52,859 bases of DNA, taken from NCBI GenBank assembly GCA_964528795.1, contig CAZGUY010000002.1, positions 1-52,859 on the forward strand. The letters run 5' to 3'. Source of the stretch: DATFJC01 sp964528795. Its GTDB lineage: Bacteria > Patescibacteriota > Patescibacteriia > UBA2591 > UBA6264. Positions 48,752 to 52,859 of the stretch are shown in pieces. Within the stretch, counting starts at the first letter, position 1. Every line of letters begins with the position of its first letter. A program made the position numbers and the translations under genes. Below the pieces are notes generated by a model. It searched no databases. It saw only the letters and a program-made list of their open reading frames with translations, and had not been told where the DNA came from.

Positions 48752-49998
48752 ATGCGCGTAGCTTTAGTTCATGATTTTTTAACTCAATACGGGGGAGCAG
48801 AAAAGGTTCTTTNNNNNNNNNNNNNNNNNNNNNNNNNNNNNNNNNNNNNNNNNNNNNNNNNNNNNNNNNNNNNNNNNNNNNNNNNNNNNNNNNNNNNNNN
48901 NNNNNNNNNNNNGTAGCTTTAGTTCATGATTTTTTAACTCAATACGGGGGAGCAGAAAAGGTTCTTTCTGCTTTTAGTGAAATATGGCCTGAAGCACCGA
49001 TATATACTCTTTTCTACGATAAAAAAGTTATGGGAGATACTTTTAAAGATAAAGATGTTAGAGTATCTCCAATTCAAAATCTTCCTTTTGGGAGAAAAAA
49101 ATATCGTTGGTATTTACCGCTCATGCCTAGTGCAATTGAGCGGTTTGATTTATCAGAGTTTGATTTAGTTATTTCTGATTCATCAGCTTATGCTAAAGGA
49201 GTAATTACAAGGCCAGAAACTACTCATATTTCTTATATTCATTCCCCAACTCGTTATCTTTGGTCAGACACTTATACTTATTTAGAAAATTTAACTGGCG
49301 GAGAAAGATTAGTAAAAAAGATTTTACCATTTGTTTTAACTTGGCTTAGACAATGGGATGTTAATGCTGCTAAAAGGCCAGATTATCTTATTTCTAATTC
49401 TAATTTTGTTTCAAAAAGAATTAAAAATTATTATTTTAGAGACCCAGAAAAAGTTATTTTCCCACCTGTTGAAACAAAAGATTTATATGTGTCAGATAAA
49501 GATGAGGTAGGGGATTATTTTTTAATAATGTCTAGATTTAGACCCTATAAAAAGGTTGATTTAGCTATTAAAGCTTTTAATAAATTAAAAATTCCTTTAA
49601 AGGTTGTTGGTTCTGGGAATGATAAGTATTTGAAAAAGATTGCTGGTGATAATATTGAATTTTTAGGATTTGTATCTGAAAAAAAGAAAGCTAAGCTTTT
49701 ATCTCAAGCTAAAGCCTTTATTCATCCCCAAAAAGAAGATTTTGGAATTACAGCTGTTGAGTCAATGGCTAGTGGCCGACCTGTAATTGCATACAAAAGA
49801 GGGGGAGCTTTGGATACAGTGGTGGAAGGAAAAACAGGTCTCTTTTTTAAAGAACAAACTTGGGAACATTTAGCAGAAAAGGTTATTAATTTTGATGAAC
49901 ATAAATTCAACCCAAAAGAGATTAGAAAACATGCCTTAAAGTTTAGCAAGGAAAACTTTAAAAAAGAAATTAAAGATTTTGTAAAAAAACATGCTTAA
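48752..49998 (+). CDS. Glycosyltransferase family 4, split by an artificial scaffold gap
   Basis: The start (ATGCGCGTAGC, MRVALVHDFLTQYGGAEKVL) lies before a 100-N gap. The 55 bases after the ATGCGC (48,758-48,812) are repeated exactly at 48,913-48,967 beyond the gap, in the same frame. Merging the two gives one ORF of about 363 aa, a normal GT4 length. Motifs after the gap: YIHSPTRYLWSDTY, SNFVSKRIKNYY, LIMSRFRPYKKVDLAIKAFNKL, HPQKEDFGITAVESMASGRPVIAY. It transfers an unknown sugar and overlaps murJ by 8 bp. Confidence 0.88.
48813..48912. other. Scaffold gap, 100 N, flanked by a 55-bp identical overlap
   Basis: The 55 bases before (48,758-48,812) equal those after (48,913-48,967). The contigs overlap, so the gap is not real and about 155 bp here are artefactual. 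Confidence 0.92.
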
Positions 49999-51475
49999 AA
50001 AGTTTTTTAACCGCACTAATAGTATAAGTGGCGGAGCAATGATTATTGCTCTTTTTTCTATATTAAGCCGGGTTTTAGGACTTGTTAGAGACCGTTTACT
50101 TTCAAGTAGTTTTGGGGCAGGTCAAGTTTTGGATAGTTATTATGCTGCTTTTAGGTTACCTGATTTTATTTTTCAAACTTTAATTTTAGGGGCTTTTTCT
50201 TCAGCTTTTATTCCTGTTTTTTTGGGGTTATTTTCAAAAGACAAAAAAAGAGCCTGGGGTTTAACAAATAGATTACTTAATCTTTTATTAGGATTGGTTA
50301 TAATTTTAGCTGTCCTATTTTTTGTTTTAGCTCCTTATATAGTTCCTTTTATGGTGCCTGGTTTTTCAGCTGAGGCTAAGGCTTTAACTATTAAGTTTAC
50401 CAGGATTATGATGATTGGGACGATCTTTTTTACTTTAAGTAATATAGTAGGGAGTGTTTTAAAGTCTTTTCAAAGATTTTTAGTTTATAGTATTGCTCCT
50501 GTTTTGTATAATGTTGGAATTATTATAGGTATTTTATTTTTAATACATACTCCTTTAGGGGTGTCAGGTTTAGCTTGGGGAGTTGTCCTTGGTGCAATGC
50601 TTCATTTTTTAATTCAATTACCAGTCTTTTTAAATACAGGCTTTAAATGGCAACCTTTATTTAAAATTACTAAATCAGTTAAAAAAGTAGTCACTTTAAT
50701 GGTGCCAAGATGTATAGGTTTGGCAGCTAATCAATTAAATTTTATAGTGGTAACTTTTGTAGCCTCCTTAATAACAGTTGGAGCAGTAGCAGTTTATAAT
50801 TTGGCTTTTAATTTAATTCATATTCCTATTAGTTTATTTGGAATTTCTTTAGCAGTAGCAGTTTTTCCAATGCTTAGTCGTAGTTTTAGTATTGGAGATA
50901 AAAAAGGGTTTTCTCATTATTTTTCAAAAACAGTGAAGGTTATAATTTTTATTACAGTTCCTATTAGTGTAATCTTTTTAGCTTTAAGGGCTCAAATTGT
51001 AAGAATTATATTAGGGGCTGGTCTTTTTAGNNNNNNNNNNNNNNNNNNNNNNNNNNNNNNNNNNNNNNNNNNNNNNNNNNNNNNNNNNNNNNNNNNNNNN
51101 NNNNNNNNNNNNNNNNNNNNNNNNNNNNNNTCAATTTTAAATGTTTTGCTTTTGTATTTTTACTTTGATAAAAAGATTAGTAAATTATTTCATAAAGAAA
51201 TTTTATATACTTTGGTTCAATCTGGTATTTTAACAGGAGTAATGGTAATATTTTTACAAATTGTAAAAATGGTAGTAGCTAATTTTGTAAATATGCAAAG
51301 CTTTTTAGGGGTATTTTTGCAAGGAGGTATAGCTGGTCTTGGAGCTTTAGGTTTTTATCTGGGTCTTAGTTACTTTTTTAATGTTAATGAGTCAAAAATT
51401 TTATTTAATATTGTAGGTAGAAAACTTAAAAGCTTTAAAGCTGCTTTTAATAAATTATGTTCAAAAAAAGAATAG
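49991..51475 (+). CDS. murJ: Lipid II flippase MurJ (contains a 100-N gap)
   Basis: This polytopic protein flips peptidoglycan lipid II. The N-terminus is classic: SGGAMIIALFSILSRVLGLVRDRLLSSSFGAG, YYAAFRLPDFIFQTLILGAFSSAFIPVF. The middle has VPRCIGLAANQLNFIV and FGISLAVAVFPMLSR. After LGAGLF (about residue 346) come 100 N, then SILNVLLLYFYFD. Family comparison suggests about 65 residues are missing there, more than the 33 that 100 N would encode, so the gap is probably about 200 bp. It starts inside the end of the glycosyltransferase gene. Confidence 0.9.
   Translation: MLKKFFNRTNSISGGAMIIALFSILSRVLGLVRDRLLSSSFGAGQVLDSYYAAFRLPDFIFQTLILGAFSSAFIPVFLGLFSKDKKRAWGLTNRLLNLLLGLVIILAVLFFVLAPYIVPFMVPGFSAEAKALTIKFTRIMMIGTIFFTLSNIVGSVLKSFQRFLVYSIAPVLYNVGIIIGILFLIHTPLGVSGLAWGVVLGAMLHFLIQLPVFLNTGFKWQPLFKITKSVKKVVTLMVPRCIGLAANQLNFIVVTFVASLITVGAVAVYNLAFNLIHIPISLFGISLAVAVFPMLSRSFSIGDKKGFSHYFSKTVKVIIFITVPISVIFLALRAQIVRIILGAGLFXXXXXXXXXXXXXXXXXXXXXXXXXXXXXXXXXXSILNVLLLYFYFDKKISKLFHKEILYTLVQSGILTGVMVIFLQIVKMVVANFVNMQSFLGVFLQGGIAGLGALGFYLGLSYFFNVNESKILFNIVGRKLKSFKAAFNKLCSKKE
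51031..51130. other. Scaffold gap, 100 N, within murJ
   Basis: There is no overlap between the flanks, so sequence is truly missing. The run of exactly 100 N is a default length. Confidence 0.9.
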
Positions 51476-52230
51476 TTTTTTTAGCTTTGATTTTTTTATT
51501 TTTATTTTTGCCCCTTAAAATTAAGGCTTTAAAAAATATTCAAAATTTAAAAATAGGCCAAAAAATGGAGGTGACTTCAAATGTTTTAGTATTACCAGGT
51601 GTTTTAGGAAAAAGGTATTTTTATATTAATGGGGCTCAAATATATTCCCATTTTAAAGAATTCCCAGACCTTAAAGTAGGGGACAAGGTAGAGGTGGTTG
51701 GAGAAATATCTAAAGCTCATAATGAAAAAAGAATTAAAACTGATTCAAAAAATGATATAAAAGTTTTAAATAAGGGTAAAGTTTTACCCTTATTTTTTAA
51801 TTTAAAAGATATAAATAAAAATTTAATAGGTTATCTTTTACAAACCAAAGGCCAAATAATTGAAAAGGAAGGCAATAGGTTGTTTTTAATAGGTTCTGAT
51901 AAAAAGGCAAGAGAACAAATAGTTTATTTAAAACCTTATACTAAAATAGATCAGAATAGGTTTAAATTAGGCGACAAGTTAAAAGTTATTGGTATTTTGT
52001 CTAAATATGGCAATAGGTTAGAGCTTTTACCTCGGTCTCAGGATGATATAAGGGTCTTAGAAAGAGAAAATATACAAAATCAGGGCTTAACTCCAGGTTC
52101 AAGTTTTTTTAAAAATCAGGCCAGTATATCAGTTTTTTGGTCAATCTTTAATTCATATAAGATATATTTTTATATAAGTTCTTTTATTTTAAGCTTAATA
52201 TTGGTTTGGCTAGTATTTTTAAAGCCTTGA
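51457..52230 (+). CDS. Exported membrane-anchored protein with two OB-like domains
   Basis: This 257-aa protein has an N-terminal signal or anchor (KRIVFLALIFLFLFLPLKIKA, 4-24), two similar beta-rich units of about 85 residues (first: LKIGQKMEVTSNVLVLPGVLG...LKVGDKVEVVGEIS; second: LLQTKGQIIEKEGNRLFLIG...FKLGDKLKVIGILS), and a C-terminal membrane span (235-255). The units resemble OB folds as in exported nucleic-acid-binding-like domains, but no ligand can be named. It overlaps murJ by 19 bp. It ends in TGA, within the next promoter's -35. Confidence 0.7.
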   Translation: MFKKRIVFLALIFLFLFLPLKIKALKNIQNLKIGQKMEVTSNVLVLPGVLGKRYFYINGAQIYSHFKEFPDLKVGDKVEVVGEISKAHNEKRIKTDSKNDIKVLNKGKVLPLFFNLKDINKNLIGYLLQTKGQIIEKEGNRLFLIGSDKKAREQIVYLKPYTKIDQNRFKLGDKLKVIGILSKYGNRLELLPRSQDDIRVLERENIQNQGLTPGSSFFKNQASISVFWSIFNSYKIYFYISSFILSLILVWLVFLKP

Positions 52231-52254
52231 CAAACCTAAAAATTTTGCTATAAT
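52227..52254 (+). promoter_or_regulatory. Promoter of the last, truncated gene
   Basis: TTGACA (52,227-52,232) overlaps the stop of the previous gene; 16-bp spacer; TATAAT (52,249-52,254), with TGC extended -10. Confidence 0.85.
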
Positions 52255-52296
52255 AAAAGCAATTGATAATTACAATTAAATTAAGGAGGTTTTAAG

Positions 52297-52859
52297 ATGA
52301 AGTTGTTTTTAGAAGAGCTCAAAAGAGAAGTAAAACAAACCGAGAAAAAGAAAAAACTTGTTCTTGATTCAGATATTCAAGAAGTAATTGACAATGTTTC
52401 ATCTAAGGAAAGGTTTCAATGGCTTAAAGACCTGCTGAATGCTGCAAGTAGATTTACAGATAAGCAAGAGGAGTTGATTGATTCTTATAAAGGAGACCAA
52501 AATAAGGAAAGTCTTAGTTTGGAGTTTTTTCCCGAAGAGGTTCAAACCCAGCTTTTGCATTTGGACACTAAACTTATAATTTTGAGGTCCATGATTAATG
52601 TTGAAATTAATTTTTGCAATATAGTTGATTCAGTAGGCGGTGACATTTTTAAGGACCTCTTAAATATTGATCCAGAAACCGCCCTTATTGATCAAATAAT
52701 TAATGGTATTAAAAAGACAGAACCATTGGAAAAACTTGAAAATAGGGATAAGGTTGGCAAAGATGAAGAAGTTATTGCCAGGATTGATGATGAAGAATTT
52801 AAAAAATGTATTAGTTTTTTTGATGAATTTTCTAAGGATTTAAATAAGGGCTTAAAAAG
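52297..52859 (+). CDS. Hypothetical acidic protein, truncated by the window end
   Basis: The open frame starts at an ATG 7 nt after AAGGAGG and runs at least 187 codons to the window edge. It begins MKLFLEELKREVKQTEKKKK; later parts include ERFQWLKDLLNAASRF, LDTKLIILRSMINVEINFCNIVDSVGGD and many acidic residues. It looks soluble and largely helical. No family is recognised. Its consensus promoter and Shine-Dalgarno sequence put it in the same expression class as the other unknown cassettes. Confidence 0.75.
   Translation, partial: MKLFLEELKREVKQTEKKKKLVLDSDIQEVIDNVSSKERFQWLKDLLNAASRFTDKQEELIDSYKGDQNKESLSLEFFPEEVQTQLLHLDTKLIILRSMINVEINFCNIVDSVGGDIFKDLLNIDPETALIDQIINGIKKTEPLEKLENRDKVGKDEEVIARIDDEEFKKCISFFDEFSKDLNKGLK

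Noticed and set aside
1..52859. Alternative genetic code (TGA read as Gly or Trp), suggested by the TGA in the AlbA-type gene
   Set aside because: Conserved proteins (SecA, enolase, PGK, MutM) have no in-frame TGA, and the ABC ATPase gene ends in TGA at the expected place. One exception is better explained by mutation or error.

Overview
The window is very AT-rich and gene-dense, with TAA as the dominant stop. It has the compact housekeeping set and single-membrane envelope genes expected of Candidate Phyla Radiation bacteria (Patescibacteria, probably a Parcubacteria/ABY1-type lineage). That placement is inferred from gene content and protein style; no rRNA is present. The sequence carries two 100-N scaffold gaps, one of them an artefact with a 55-bp overlap on its flanks.

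Positions 1-11,900 are an accessory region. It holds two AlbA_2/Schlafen-type ATP-binding regulators (one interrupted by an in-frame TGA), a CysQ-like phosphatase, an AAA_14/DUF4143 ATPase, an excisionase-like HTH protein and a Fic protein. Between two paralogous HEAT-like genes lies a compact graspetide (omega-ester RiPP) locus: a 63-aa precursor with a PFMARF leader motif, then an ATP-grasp maturase. The spacers carry a mosaic of short palindromes. Two tandem 85/89-aa paralogs close the region.

Positions 11,900-18,630 form a minus-strand surface-polysaccharide cluster: two sulfotransferases, a flippase, two GT4 glycosyltransferases and an FkbM methyltransferase. The sulfotransferases would release PAP, the classical substrate of CysQ.

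Positions 18,700-24,200 contain three monocistronic membrane-protein cassettes (157, 33 and 162 aa) with nearly identical promoters, leaders and terminators. Between them are a wHTH-ATPase-STAS-like regulator behind a duplicated operator, and a Fic protein with an AbiEi-like N-terminus.

Positions 24,300-34,000 hold a MacAB-like export system, an ECF sigma factor with a membrane partner and a secreted DUF2680-like protein, an O-antigen-ligase/TPR protein, and an AbiEi/AbiEii toxin-antitoxin pair with a likely operator.

Positions 34,100-52,859 are mainly housekeeping: pgk, eno and two different gpmI genes in a row, HPF, MutM, SecA, SecD, SecF, a glycosyltransferase and MurJ. SecD carries an inserted parvulin-type isomerase domain that looks circularly permuted. 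A membrane-anchored protein with eleven regular 15-residue repeats and several unknown genes lie among them.

Two expression styles coexist. Most housekeeping genes lack a Shine-Dalgarno sequence. A set of mostly unknown genes instead has consensus TTGACA/TATAWT promoters, strong AGGAGG sites and usually its own terminator.
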